Assembly: GCA_950295325.1 (NCBI GenBank)
Contig: OX485809.1
Coordinates: 28,644,001 to 28,708,000 of the forward strand
DNA: 64,000 bases
Direction: 5' to 3'
DNA from: Polytrichum commune
Lineage: Eukaryota; Streptophyta; Polytrichopsida; Polytrichales; Polytrichaceae
The notes under the pieces are model-generated. The model made no database searches. It was not told the origin of the DNA and saw only the letters and a program-made list of their open reading frames with translations. The position numbers and the translations under genes are program-made. Numbering within the stretch: the stretch's first letter is position 1; every line of letters starts with the position of its first letter. Of this stretch, positions 45,331 to 57,559 are shown piece by piece.

Positions 45331-48300
45331 GCAAGTACGGGTGCTTCATCAACTCTCTTTTGTTGGAATAGACTTTAAGTAAACGTCTGAATTTCTAGTT
45401 CATCATTGCATAGAAGAAGAACCTCAAGTAGATTTGAAAGTTGTGTTTGAAGAAATAATATGATTGAAGATGTGCTTCTCTGTAGCCTACCTTGGTGCTT
45501 TTAGGCTTTGGATTCAGTCTCTCAATGGAAATTAGTGCTGCTTGCTGTCCATAATGTAAAACATCTTTTTGTACATTGAAGGTATAGTTATTCATCTTTG
45601 GGTGAAACTGCTCCAATTAGAGTTAAGGAAGATAGTTGGGAGCTGTTCCATTTAGAAGGTCAGTTGGTGACAAGATGGCTGATGCAGGCCTTCTGGGGAC
45701 ATCGTAGGATCTAATGTAGGACCAAAGTGAGGAGCCGATTGTGACAGTTTCTGCAAGTTTTTGTTGCTTTACGAAGAACCTTCTTGTTAACTTCAAAGTT
45801 GGAGTTCTGAGTCAGAAACAACAGTCTGTGCAGTAGCTTTGAATCTGTAGCCTAATAATCTGAAGCTTCTGTGATCCAGCTTTTGGTTTTCTAAGGTTCA
45901 TCTTCAGGCCATCCCTCTCGTCTTGATTTCAGCTGTTGATGGTGAGATATATGATAAGAAGCCTTCTGTTGTTCAGCTATGGAGCTCAGAATTACCTCTA
46001 GCTTCATCTGCTCAGATGTGTGTACACAGAAGAATCCATTGCAGCAGGAATAATGATAACTGATTTTTGGAAAACTTCTGGACACTGGTTAGCTGCTTTG
46101 GTTGTCAAATATCTGGTTTCTACCACCTTATTATATGGATCTGCATAGTGTATTCATGTCATGATTATGGGTGGTTGATTCATGTTTGCCAGATGAATCC
46201 TTGAATTCAATTGGTGAAAACTTTTTATTACAAATATGGCAGTCATATTCCTTCTTTGGCACACTGGGTGACATTGCGCCTGAAGTTATGTTGAATAGAG
46301 GATGCACGGGGTGCAATTGGTGAGGCCTTTGGTCCTTTTTTATTGTTCTAGTTAGACCACCCACACGCTGTCCTGGACTGGGCAAGGGCGGGCATCATTT
46401 AGTTTCAGGGTGCATGTGTGTCCCTCAAGGATTTCTGCCTTTGAATGAATTGATTGCTTCCATATTTTTCACATCAGCTAGTGGGGTTAGCGACCACTTA
46501 CATGTGAACAAAGTTTTCCTTGAACAAGCTCAGAAGGTGGAAGTTGATGGTCAAAAAAAGATCCGAAAATGGTAAGGTCTTTTTGAGAGAAAAAAATCAT
46601 AAAAACAAGTAAGACGGTACTTGAGTATTTGGTATTGATAGCAGCACCAGCTGGTAAGAGGGAAGATTGAATTTGGAAAGAGTCTCCTTGGCGGGAATCC
46701 TCATACAGGTAATCAACATGCGTAATCTGCCTTTATATCTGGTTGCAATATACAGTGTAATTGTTCTTGTCTTCAAGTTCATAATCATCATAATTATTCC
46801 CCAGTTGAGATTTTCTGGGCACTTATCCTGTTCAGATTGTTGATGTTGCCAGGCATGTGTCCTCCTTCAGAAGTGAGGGACAAAAGCTTCTGAAGCAGAT
46901 CCAGCTCTTGACTTTGCTGCCTCCCAGGAATTCTGGGCTGCACTCTTGCTTCACCTGACCTCATGTTTGTGTGTATGAATGTGTGCTTCGCTTTCCAGTC
47001 ATGGTCATGCACTCAAGGAACATGACTCCTACCCATTTCCAGGTCCCAAAATAACTTTCTTTCGCTCAGTTATCGACTTCAAAGTGAACCAGATTTTAAC
47101 TTATATCGTATGGATCTGAAATATTCACTTGGCATGCCTTTGACACTACTAAAGGATTTTGGACTCATTGTGATGATTGTGAAATATTGCGTTATTTAGT
47201 GTTTCATTTTGGAGTGATTTGATCTTGATATTCTACAAGAAACATCCTCTTGGCTTATCCCTAATATTGCAGGAATCGCACAAAGACAGGCGACACTGCC
47301 TCTGTTAACTAAAGTCAGGTCAAGTGCACCAAGAAATGCTTGAAGGTAAACTAGTAAGCAAAGTGCATCGACCAGGCTTTAAACTGTCTATTATATCGAC
47401 CTCAAGAATCTATTGGTAGGGCCTTTCTCCTGCTAAGGTGTCATGGACTTTCATTACTTCCTGTTTTGTCATTGGCATCTTACATAAATGTGTTGGATAC
47501 CAATTCATCAGCAACAGGTATTTACATTACGTGCTAACAAACAATGATGAATAAAACATTTGCACGCATCAAATGCATCCTATTTTCTGAGCTGTGAGTA
47601 GGTAGTTTCAGGCTCTCTTGTGACAGCTATGGATTCACTCTCACTAAGGTATTGATAGCAACTCCCTTACGTCCCTCTCCAGATTGACCTGTATCAACAA
47701 GCTTTACCCTAGAATGTATTCATGGTGTGCAACTAACGACTTATACTGAGTGGTGATGACAAAGGCCAAGACTTGTATCACTGATGCTTGCTCTGGTTTA
47801 TGCAGCTGTTTTCTGTGGCAACATTTCTCCAAGTATCTGATACTGAATAACTGCAGAAGGGTGGGAGCTTAAGGAAACAGCGGATGAGTTTCTGAAGATG
47901 GATTAGAAAGCCAAAGAAGAGGATTGAGGTGTTTTGTTGGAGCTTGAGAGGTTAGAGGCAGAGACTTCATGAACCATGGAGGAAGTAGGGTTAGCTGGTG
48001 CACCAGGTTTTGTTGAAACTTGTAAGCTTGTCGCTGATGGAAAGTGCAGAATCGCCGAGGATGCGGCATTTTACTTTGTGGCAAAATGAAATCTCCCAGG
48101 CCTTTCTCAAAGTACATATCGGGATTGAGCTCCTGTGTCTTACTCGCCTCTTATTTCTCATTCCATTATACCTGCTCCATCCCAGGAATTGTCCTCTCAA
48201 GCTCTCAGTATGTACTTTCCTTACGCCTTGCTTTGTAGTTTGTGAACGGCGATGTCACATTTGATGTAGGGTTTGTGTCTCCCCCACATGAACTACATAG

Positions 48301-51300
48301 ACATTCCCCTGCCTTGAATGATTCTGTTTCCACCATGTCCAGTGTGAAGTGATAACAACTCCTCGGAGGTTCAGAAATATGTTGAACTTCTTGTGTCTCC
48401 ATTCTGCATGGACTACTCATACTTCTATGCAGATGCACACATCGGAGGTGTCTGTATCTCCAATGATCCATAATGTGGCATTTATATCGCCAGAATTGGA
48501 TGTGATGTTGCATAATCTAGTGGAGGACTCTCTTTCTGTCTCTGGATTCTTAGTTGTCATTGATCTGCTCTATAAATTGCATCAGGTTTGGGTGACGAGG
48601 ATAAAGATGATGACATGGTGAGGAGTATATGGATGCAAAACAATCCAGTGAGGAGGAAAGCCGATTACATCTGATGTAATGCCAGCATGCAAGAACCAGA
48701 CTTTGAAAGTTGGTTTGAAAGGTTCCAATCCGCAAAAGACGTGGAGGTGAGTCAAGTATTTATTAGTAGGTACTAGTCTTGTGCTATTCTCTGTTTATTT
48801 GCAACCTTGTCACTGTGTTTTCAACCTCTGCTGGAACTCTCTTTCTTCCTAGTAATGGAAAACATTAAGAGCTGAAAGTGGGGAGAAGATGAAGGTGGAG
48901 CTATAGGCAAGCCACCTTAAATGTGAAGCAGTTTTGTCAGAGGGAAGAATGCCCGTTGAGATTGGAGAGATTGGACAGGAAACATTCTACTGCCAGGCCC
49001 AAAGCAATAGAAAGGTGAAGATTTCCTCGTTTTTGAGTGTGTAGTAAGATCAGGTTTCACCTCAGCTTTGATTGCAAATTGTAGTCTCTAGGATCCAAGC
49101 AGTGACAATATTTTCTAGATTTTTAAGAGACTGCAGACAATCGTGTGTACTGAAGTTGGATTCCATCAGAAGAAATTTTGTGCTCTGTTGAAGGTATTCT
49201 GACATAGTGAACATAAACCCACTGTTACATACATTTGGGAGATTGCTAAAGCATTGCTCTTGCCACAGTTACTAGTGCACGAGAGATTAAAACTTACTCA
49301 TAATCCTTGGCATTGGGAGGCATTATGAGGGTGGCTTGCAGTATTGTAGTCTCAGGCAGTATCGTGCCTAATCTAGTCGAGGATATTTGCAATAGGCTTA
49401 ACAATTATACCGGTGAACTCCTGCAATTGGAAGAAGCGAAACAACACTACTGGGGGAATGTAGTATGTCAGTAAGTTATCCTGTACCCAACCCTACTGGT
49501 TTGAAAGGGTGAAGGTTCTCATACTACTAGTACTGTGGTGCTGTGACATGCACTTGTCTTGACCACTCTGGGTTTAGGATAATTGCATGTCCTAACACAC
49601 TAATCTCCACGTTACTAGGAACCTTCACTCATGTATCTTCCATAATTGCTTCTTTAGTAAACATGAAAACCCTAAGCATTCTGCAGGAATGATAGTGACA
49701 ATGATAATGGAATCCAGTAAAACTATTTTTGTTGGCCTTGAGTATTTTATGTGAACAGTTAGAGCATAATTAATGTACATAAGTGGTGATCATAGAGTAT
49801 CTACGTTTTCTATCTATCGGATTCTCAATAGCTGGTAAAATGCTACCTTGCTTATTTTGATTGGTGTGGATTACCATTTGAAGTTCCATATTTCTAGCAC
49901 TCTCCAGTAACCACAAGCTCTTACTACAATACTGGGCCGGGTTGGGACAGGACGGGATGCACATTGTCTCTGAACCACCTGCCGCAAATTTTATTATTTT
50001 GTGACAATGCTCCTGTTATCAAGTTCCTCTATCAACCCTGCTTGTACAAACAGCTAGAGAACTCCACACTTGCGACCAGTGTAGGAGAAATGAAATTGCA
50101 GACTTTCATGTTTGGGATGTAGCCTTAAATCCATGTGCTCCAAAGAGGTTGTGTTGAGAGTAATCTGCTACTTCATTTGTCTTGAACGTCGTTGTTTTAT
50201 TCTCTGTTACCTTCAGACATGTGTTTATGGAGGTTTCTTCCCATCTGATCCACACCCTCTGGTTCAGTCTCATGTTTGCATCTGGAGTGATCTTCAGCCA
50301 TTTATATTACTAGAAAGTATGAGAAGTGTGTTGTAAATATTCTAACCTCTGGTAAACACCACTATCAGATACACTCTTTTTATCTGTGTCAGAAGAAAAC
50401 TTCGATCAGGTTGACATAAGATCAGGTTATAGATGTGTTTTCTTTTTCTTTATAGCATTTTACTATGTGCAGTATTCCTGATGGGTTTATGCTAAAGTGA
50501 TACAAGGAGGCCTGTGACACGCTTGAGGGCCTTGGCTCCCCTCCAAATGGATGTGATATTACCTGGTTTGACTTATTCTTGGCGTTGGCAATTGGCCTTC
50601 TACATTGATATGTGCAATTATGTTGCCTTTACAAAGAGGTTGCCTCTTTACCCATGCAGATTACCTTGGGTCAAAATCAATTGACAAGTATTTATAACTT
50701 TGTTGGTTCATCTGTCTAGCAACCATATCAAAAAATCAATTCTTGTATTCATACTATGGTCGATAAATTAGCGTAGGGCAACCTAATGGCACATACCAAT
50801 GTACCTATCTAAAAAATGAAGGACAGAGACATGTGTAAGGAGTTCTCCAGCCTAACAATCTTGACCTCTTGTATCTGTCAAAAGAGCAACATTTGGGTTT
50901 TAAGCAACATTTGGCACTTGAAGGCCATCTACATTTTTTGCTTGTGCCCTTTGTGCTCACGATATATGTAACTTGTGCTTTTCATTCTACATTTTAGAGG
51001 TGGTGAAGGTTCTAGAGAGATGCCCTTAATCATAGTGGTCAAGCCAAGGGATTTTGTCGATGTGTTTAATAATTCTCGATTGGACCCAAGGAGATACACT
51101 TATGATGTATCACCACTGCGTTTGGTAATGGATATGTGTTGCCCCACCATTGGTTGTAGTAGGCACCAACATCAACCTTCAAAATCATCATGTGAGTCCT
51201 AGGTAATCGTCCTACATTGGTGAAAGAAACAAGCAAATTAACCACCGTGGTAGATTTGCATATTTTTATGTAAGACAAGTTTCTAATGATGCAAGTCAAT

Positions 51301-52350
51301 TGCCTAAGGCTCATATCCTTGTAATGCTTGCTGCTATTGTGGGTTGGTAGGCTTGGCGCGCACTACACATTGTGGCAAGGCTCCTTATATCCAATAGCTA
51401 ATCTGTAGTGAATGTAGGAGTATAAATAAGCTTGTGCATATGTTGACACAAGAATACGATTGACATTTTCTGGTCACCTGAATAATATTCATGGCGTGAT
51501 CTTCCTTGATGTTTTTGAGCAGGAGGTAGCAGGCTGTGCGACCTCTTGCTTTTCTTTCGAGCTGGTACTGCAAATCCTTGTACGTTCATATCCGCCCTAT
51601 ATTGATTGCTTGTAAAGTGATTGAAGATAAGGTTTCGTTTTGTGATTATTGATGATGTGCAGACCTGGTCACGTTCTTCAAGCTTAAAATTCAATCATTG
51701 TCTTGGGGCAGATATCTATCTGTATCAATTTCGTGAGCACTATTCTCCCTGTTGAGCTTGGTTTTGGCAGTGAATGTTCCACTGATTACTGCTGAGACAA
51801 GCGCACGTAGTAGCTAATAACCTACTCAATAAATTGCTTCTACTACCATCAGACAGAGCCCCCTGGGCTGTCACTTCTGCAACAGTGAATAAAATTTTGA
51901 GACACCTGGCATGGGGAGAATTTGAAAGAAAAATACTTAAATTTCTTTTACAGACAGTAATAGCTGACACTTCCTAAAATGTCATCCATGTCCTACTCTA
52001 GAGCGCATTGTATTTGCAACATTCAAGAAATTAGACCTCTGTTTCTGTGTAATTTTGGAAAAGATGCAGAAGGAAGGATAAGAATAAATGTCGCATCTTC
52101 AATCCCCACTTTCGAGCAGCGATTGCTCCTGGGTCGGCTTGCCGTTTTTCTGGGCTCCTATAAGCACCTTGAGTGTGTCGCGTGAAGACATATTTAACAC
52201 AATCATTGACTGGTTTGCAGCACAATGCACATCGAGTTATAATGTGTGTACTTAAGAAACACTTTTCTTGAATGGTTCCCAAGGCAAGACACTCCTAAAC
52301 TGAAGTAACATGGAACATTTTTAGAAGATTTTTGACAGTAGGTGGCACAT
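45331..52350. other. 7-kb low-repeat, apparently non-coding stretch downstream of EIN3
   Basis: No transposon protein, RNA gene or convincing open frame is found on either strand. Composition is more even than in the rest of the window, and there are splice-like junctions (for example TATTGCAG at about 47273 and TTTATGCAG at 47805). It could hold a long non-coding transcript, an extended 3' UTR with introns, or a very old pseudogene. The minus-strand piece at 46131-46385 ('EYDCHICNKKFSP') hints at a zinc finger, but only weakly. Confidence 0.4.
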
Positions 52351-52352
52351 AC

Positions 52353-52373
52353 ATTATTATTATTATTATTATT
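52353..52373 (+). repeat. (ATT)7 microsatellite
   Basis: Seven ATT units. Confidence 0.95.
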
Positions 52374-52381
52374 AGAGCATG

Positions 52382-52965
52382 TTGTTGTGGCCGGACATCA
52401 TCACAATTGTCATAGAATAGACTCAACACATGTAAATGGGGTTATGTCCTAATGACCTTCATGTCAAATGGAAGCGTGTTCTAGGCCCTACAATCCTAGT
52501 GGTCAATATTGGTGTGCTTTCGCCTTCTGTCTCCCCCCCCCCCCTCAAACCAAAAAAAGAAAAAAAACCCAACAAAAATACGAAACAAAACACAATATTG
52601 ATAAGCTAATCAAGAAGCCATATTTCACACAACTATCAACCATGTTGCAACTAATTGATTAGTAGCTATAAGTTGAGTTTAATTTGTGTATTCCACATGA
52701 GGACACCCTTGTTGTGGCCTGACATCATCACATTATTGGTACACTATGCATAAGCGGAAGAGAGGGGGTTATTGTATAAGAGCATACCTCATCCATCCAA
52801 CACAAAAACTTGACCCCCTAGGTTTATTACCGATTCATCTCAAATGACCTCGAATACACTAATTTGTGGTCCTTTAAAACTGGTTCAGGTGTCAAATCCA
52901 CTAAGAAAATGAACCACCGAATTGCGTACTGTTTCAGGGCGTTTATGTTGGATGAATAGATGATA
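52382..52965. repeat. Short direct repeat and a small inverted pair
   Basis: TTGTTGTGGCCGGACATCAT (52382) recurs as TTGTTGTGGCCTGACATCAT near 52710. A C12 run is at 52533-52544. CATCCATCCAACACAAA (52791) is the diverged inverse of TTTATGTTGGATGAATAG (52943), a possible small MITE of about 170 bp. Confidence 0.5.
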
Positions 52966-53483
52966 ATTCTGTCTCTCTGAATTAGCCTTATATATATTGT
53001 AAGCTTTATATATATTGCCAATTACCTGCCTGTTTGCTTGCTACTGGGATCCTCTGTTGGTGGCAGTGCATACACCTAGTGTTTCCCTAGAAATAGGCAT
53101 GTCGTGAGAAAAGAGACACCAAATCATTGTGAAGCTTCATCATTTTATAATACCACTTAGCCTTGAGCCAGGTCGTTGATACTCTTTAATATTGAGAAGC
53201 CCCAAACATTTGCAAGTTTGTTGGAAATTGGTGTGGTCTAATCCAGGATGACTTGACTTGGCCACTGGCTCACAATCAATGAATGGGTAGTGCCGGCAGT
53301 TAGTTACAAGCTAGCCGGTTGATTTTGAGAATTTCCGAATGCAATTGGAAAGTTTAGGAAGGGGTTCCGGAAGAAAATCAAGGTTTACGGAAATGGGCCG
53401 ATTAGAAGAAAAAAATTGCCGGCATTAAGGCAAGCTGCCCTAGAGTATCCACGGCAAATTACCGATTGAAAATTTATTTTCAC

Positions 53484-53843
53484 GGCGGGTAGTGGTACTC
53501 CAACCTCCTTATTCTTGCAGAGTTAGCTCATGTGCAATGTGTTTCTACAGCGACATGTGAGCGTGCTTTCAGTGTGCATAATTTGATCAAGACCAAAGTT
53601 AGAAATAGGTTGGGTAGTAAGAATCTCGATGCAATGCTGCGAATTGCCTTGGAAGGGCCAGATGAGGAGGTAGATGACATAATTGGTGACGCTATCCCAC
53701 TTTGGAAGAAGGACAGTAAGTACCGTTTTTTGTATGCTAATCCCTCTTCTTGTTTGAATTCTCCTAATACAGTGAGTGTGAGTGATGTGTCTTGTTCGTT
53801 TGGGGCAATTGATACTAACGGCAATGGTACGCAAATTTCATGA
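53484..53843 (+). pseudogene. hAT transposase C-terminal dimerisation fragment
   Basis: The frame reads 'WYSNLLILAELAHVQCVSTA' followed by 'TCERAFSVHNLIKTKVRNRL' and 'LDAMLRIALEGPDEEVDDII', ending at TGA 53841-53843. The signature CERAFS and the following helical block belong to the hAT C-terminal dimerisation domain, which lets hAT transposases oligomerise on DNA. Only about 118 codons remain; a TAG in the same frame at 53481-53483 blocks extension upstream, and the catalytic domain and BED finger are absent. The fragment is otherwise open, so it may be fairly young or a captured domain. A hAT-type MITE lies about 850 bp downstream. Confidence 0.85.
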
Positions 53844-53914
53844 TTTTTCAATACTAACTAGCCTCCAGATAATACTTGGACCCTTTTGTGGTGCTTGTAT
53901 TTTCCGAAGGCTAA

Positions 53915-53968
53915 ATCCTTAGCCCTAATATGGTAGGGGCTTTGCCAGGTTCAACTCCTGCTAAGGAT
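53915..53968 (+). ncRNA. tRNA-like hairpin lacking an anticodon arm
   Basis: ATCCTTAGC (53915) pairs with GCTAAGGAT (53960-53968) like an acceptor stem. Inside, CCCTA...TAGGGG could form a D-like arm, and CCAGGTTCAACTCCTG has a perfect polymerase III B box (GGTTCAACTCC) in a T-arm-like fold. The total is only 54 nt with no anticodon arm, so it is a tRNA-derived relic or SINE head, not a standard tRNA gene. Confidence 0.4.
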
Positions 53969-54387
53969 ATTATTTAGATGAAAAAAAATGGAGAGTGAAT
54001 GCCCACATTATTTAATCCTAAACACTTGAAAAAAGAAAGAATAAATGACAACAACACATCCACCACCAAAATATAAAACCGGCCCCACTTTAGACCTTTC
54101 GGAAATTGCATAAATGAAAAAACAAATGTCGGCTAATTGCCTAAATACATTAGGAAATGGGGGCTATCAACCGATAAATTTTGCACTCTCTAGGCCCACT
54201 TCCGGGTAAAAATTGAAAAATCCGAGCCCCCTCCAGAAAGCTTGGCAATTAGCCGTTTTCTCTACAGAACTCCCCGGACTCTGCTCACAATGACTCAATA
54301 GCAAAGTATATTTAGAGTAATCTCTGTGTTGAACCCCGCCGCTTTTCACATGGTGTTTGGTAGCTTGCAACTTGTAACAAGATGCAC
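53969..54387. other. Non-coding stretch
   Basis: No gene seen. The text near 54060-54250 contains CCGGCCCC and TCGGAAATTG blocks loosely similar to 53300-53420, in inverse sense, on the other side of the hAT fragment. Confidence 0.4.
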
Positions 54388-54683
54388 TAAGAGCATCGTC
54401 AATGGGCGCCTGTCAAAGGCCATTTGAAGGGTCCCGGGGCACTGTGGGCGAGTGGTGTGGGGAGGTACAAGGCAGTAGCCTCAATGCGGCACCCACCATG
54501 CAGTCCCGGTACCCATTCCCGCGGCCATGGTGGCGTGAGCGGGGTAGCCACGGAGGCATGGGCTGGCTCTCATAGAGTAGTCGCACTAATGCAGACCTTG
54601 AATAACTCACCAACTAATTCAATTATTAGTTAACTAGTCGCCTTTCATAACTATAGTTGTTCATGATTTGACTTGCCAAAATA

Positions 54684-55451
54684 CAGGGTTGTCTATTGTG
54701 TCGTGACGGAGGCTAATCCCGACATAATGTCGTGGCGTCACGACACGTATCTGTCACGACATTATGCCGGATGCCGTCTTTATCCTGACGAACTTGAATT
54801 TTACCGTATTTTTTTGTGTAATTACATTATCCCAATCAGGACACGTAGGATTTACGATGTCCACGTATGGTGCCATGTCAGCAAAGTAGAGGTAAAGTGG
54901 GAAAAAAATTACTAGTGCCCGTCCCCCCCCCGTTCCCCCCGTTCCCCCCCCCCCATCCGAACCCGCCCCCCCCCCATCCGAACCCCCTCCCCCCCCAATC
55001 CGAACCCCAATCCAGCCCCCATCCGTACCCCATCCGGCCTCCATCCGGTACCCCATCCGGCCCCCATCCGGCCTCCATCCGGTACCCCATCCAGCCCCCA
55101 TCCGGCCCCCATCCGGCGTTCCCCCCGTCCGCATCCGTTCCCGCCCCCGTCCGCTCCGTTCCCCTCCCCCCCACACCCTCATTTGTCATATTTTACTACT
55201 TTGATTTTAACAGAATGATAAACACAAAGGCAAAATGATTTACCTGGCAAGGGAAATATGCACATCCACGTCGGATTTTTCTGCCACATTGGATGCCACC
55301 TTGGCAAGTAGGTAAGTATTTTACCCACCCTACTAGCTTCCCCCTAGTATGACCCTACGTGGACCCTATTATGTCGTGACGGAGGGGTCCGCCCCGATAC
55401 GACACGTCATGACGTCATGACGGTGGCAGGACGTCGCGATAGACAACCCTG
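54684..55451. mobile_element. hAT-type MITE with perfect 8-bp target duplication
   Basis: The element starts CAGGGTTGTCTAT and ends ATAGACAACCCTG, a 13-bp perfect terminal inverted repeat. It is flanked by CCAAAATA at 54676-54683 and 55452-55459. CAGGG...CCCTG termini with an 8-bp duplication define the hAT superfamily. It has no transposase. Sub-terminal GTCGTGACGG blocks recur in both halves, and the interior holds a C-rich satellite. Confidence 0.92.
54918..55135 (+). repeat. C-rich CCCCCATCCGG(N) satellite inside the MITE
   Basis: Variants of CCCCATCCGGCCCCCATCCG repeat with 10-12-bp steps, with C runs up to 9. Open frames across it (proline-rich on plus, glycine-rich on minus) are artefacts of composition. 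Confidence 0.9.
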
Positions 55452-56499
55452 CCAAAATATGTAGTTAACTATAGTTGTTATAAATTTATTCTACCAAAAA
55501 CTCTAGTTAACTCTAGTTATATTTAGTTAATTAAATATCTAGTTAGTTAAAGTTGAGCACAACATGTTCACGGAATTCTATTGTTTGTTGTAGTGTCACT
55601 AGTGTGTTATTTGTGTTGGTGATGTAAATGGAGATTGTTCTAGAGCCCAACATCGTGACATATAACATTGAGCCCAATCTATTGTATTGATCGTATAAAG
55701 ACGTTTCTTGATGATCCTTAATGACCTGAGCATATTAGAGACCCTCAATTAAAGCAAATCAAGAGGCAACGTTCTTTGAATATATAATAATATTTGGATT
55801 TTTTCTAGTTATCTATAGTTATTCTTCAAATCGGTTTGAATTTTTTCTAGTTAACTATAGTTGTTCCCTAAAATGTATTGAAAAAGGTCTAGTTAACAAT
55901 AGTTATTTTGGCACTTCTCCAAGGTCTGCACTAATGTGACTAATGTGATTGTGATTAAGAGTGAAGATGGGAAAAAAATCAACATAAAGATACAAAACAA
56001 AAAGAAAAAAATCACGCCAGCATGAAGACACGAAACAGAGACCAAAAAATCAAGCCACCATCCAAACACAAAATAAACACCAAAAAATCAGGCCAACATC
56101 AAGACACAAAACAAACACCAAAAAGAGTCCTTGCCCTTCCCGCCTCTACGACTGCCATCCTGGCGTTGACTATGTCTAGCGGGAGGAACAAAACTCACAG
56201 CAAAGGGACAAAACTTGCCGAGACTGGGAGGTATTTGGCGAGACGCGGGAGACTAACGGGAGTCTTCGTGAGCCCGTTGAGGCACGCTGAAATTGCCACG
56301 CCCGCCAAGCGCTACTGGCGGGCGCGTTGCGGATGCTCTAAGTAAGCGCATTCAACCTAATTAAGCGTAATGAAGCCTAAACAAGTGTACTTAAGCACAT
56401 CATTCCTCATATCTGAATTAAATCATGATTAAGTGCATTTTATAATTAATTAGGCTCATTGATAAGCATACTATCTGATTTAATTGGGCTTAATTTGTA

Positions 56500-56990
56500 T
56501 TAATTAGGATTATTTAGACTTAATTACATTTAATCACACTTAATTAGTTTGAGTGTGTATGAATACTTTGTGAAAGTAGAAGGTATTAATTAACATATTA
56601 TTAATTAACACAATTAACATAAAATAAAACATACTTAAAATAAAACACTAATTTTAGTTTCACTTTAGAATGATAAAGACCCTTTCAATGGTAAGTCACA
56701 AAAATTATAACCTCAGTGCTAATGAGGGTTTTGTAATGTTTTTGACTTCCAAGTTAATTACATGCTTTATTGACGATTTCACTTCGAAAAGGAAATCCCA
56801 ATCGATTGCTTATTTACTCAATGGAAGTGAATATATATATTGGATTATGGACCTTGAAAATGAAGTGCACTCAATATAGGTCATATGGATAAGCAACCTT
56901 CAAGAATGCAAGGGTCAAACCAAAGTTGGGGGTTAGGCCAGGATCGGGGGGCCGAGGCTCTGGCTTTTTCGATGCTGCCCTTGCCCGCTG
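56500..56990. repeat. Left long direct repeat (LTR-like) of the copia relic
   Basis: About 450 bp, including ACCCTTTCAATGGTAAGTCA and AGTTAATTACATGCTTTATT, match 61140-61640 in the same orientation. The minus-strand copia genes lie between, so these are best read as its two LTRs; the left one would be the 3' LTR. Confidence 0.65.
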
Positions 56991-57559
56991 CCATTATGCG
57001 TGCAATGCTCGTAGGGGCTTTTTAGAGAGACCCCAACCTCTCAACCGGATTGGTATAATAAAGACAACACCAGAAACTAACCAACAGAGTCGGTCACCGC
57101 AGGTACAATACTAGCAGTAAAGCCAAGGGACTACACTAAATATGACACTTAGTGTCACCATTTCTAATTGTCTTGCTCAATACCAGTTGTTACCAAAATG
57201 AACGATGTTTTCATGAGTCCCAACTGAAGGCTTTCAATCTTAAGTTACCGATTTGAAAAATCTAAAATTCAAATGTTGCCTTGCAAGCACTGCATGACTC
57301 CATGTGAAATCTTGTGGACTTCTCTAGGGTTTCAAGAGACTTTCAAAGAACTCATTTCTCATTTGTAATTCGATTTTCTTGCATTGGTATTTTGTCATTG
57401 GAATTTCATTTCAAAATAAAGATGAAGAAATGTTTTTGGCTTTAGGTTATATCTTGTTGGATAGTTGTGGTTGTTGCTGAACATTGGATTGGGAACAATG
57501 ATGCAATAGAGCAATGAGAATAAAGTTTATGATGGGAAGATGAGCAAAGCACTTCAAAC
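56991..57559. other. Copia 3' region, RT and RNase H missing
   Basis: No reverse transcriptase or RNase H motif is seen between the integrase remains and the left repeat. The phrase CCAACTGAAGGCTTTCAATC at 57220 recurs near 63755. Confidence 0.45.

Larger units (their letters stand above)
54600..55910. repeat. Scattered CTAGTTAACTATAGTTGTT units
   Basis: Variants of AGTTAACTATAGTTGTT occur at about 54630-54660, 55464-55480, 55503-55520, 55807-55822, 55847-55866 and 55890-55905, on both sides of the hAT MITE. It was therefore an older degenerate repeat field that the MITE inserted into. Confidence 0.65.
54388..56343. mobile_element. Possible composite element with GAGCATC ends
   Basis: AAGAGCATCGTCAATGGG (54389) and the inverse of the right end, TTAGAGCATCCGCAACG (from 56343), share TNAGAGCATC. 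Both ends are locally GC-rich while the middle is AT-rich. The AGAGCATC..CAA motif is a frequent terminal phrase of plant non-autonomous elements. A hAT MITE lies inside. No clear target duplication was found, so the two ends may be unrelated. Confidence 0.35.

Noticed and set aside
46131-46385. Minus-strand frame with 'EYDCHICNKKFSP' resembling a C2H2 zinc finger
   Set aside because: A single imperfect finger-like match, no start context, no further fingers and no flanking homology; could be chance.
54754-55238. Long proline-rich (plus) and glycine-rich (minus) open frames
   Set aside because: Produced by the C-rich satellite of the hAT MITE; low complexity on both strands, no domain.
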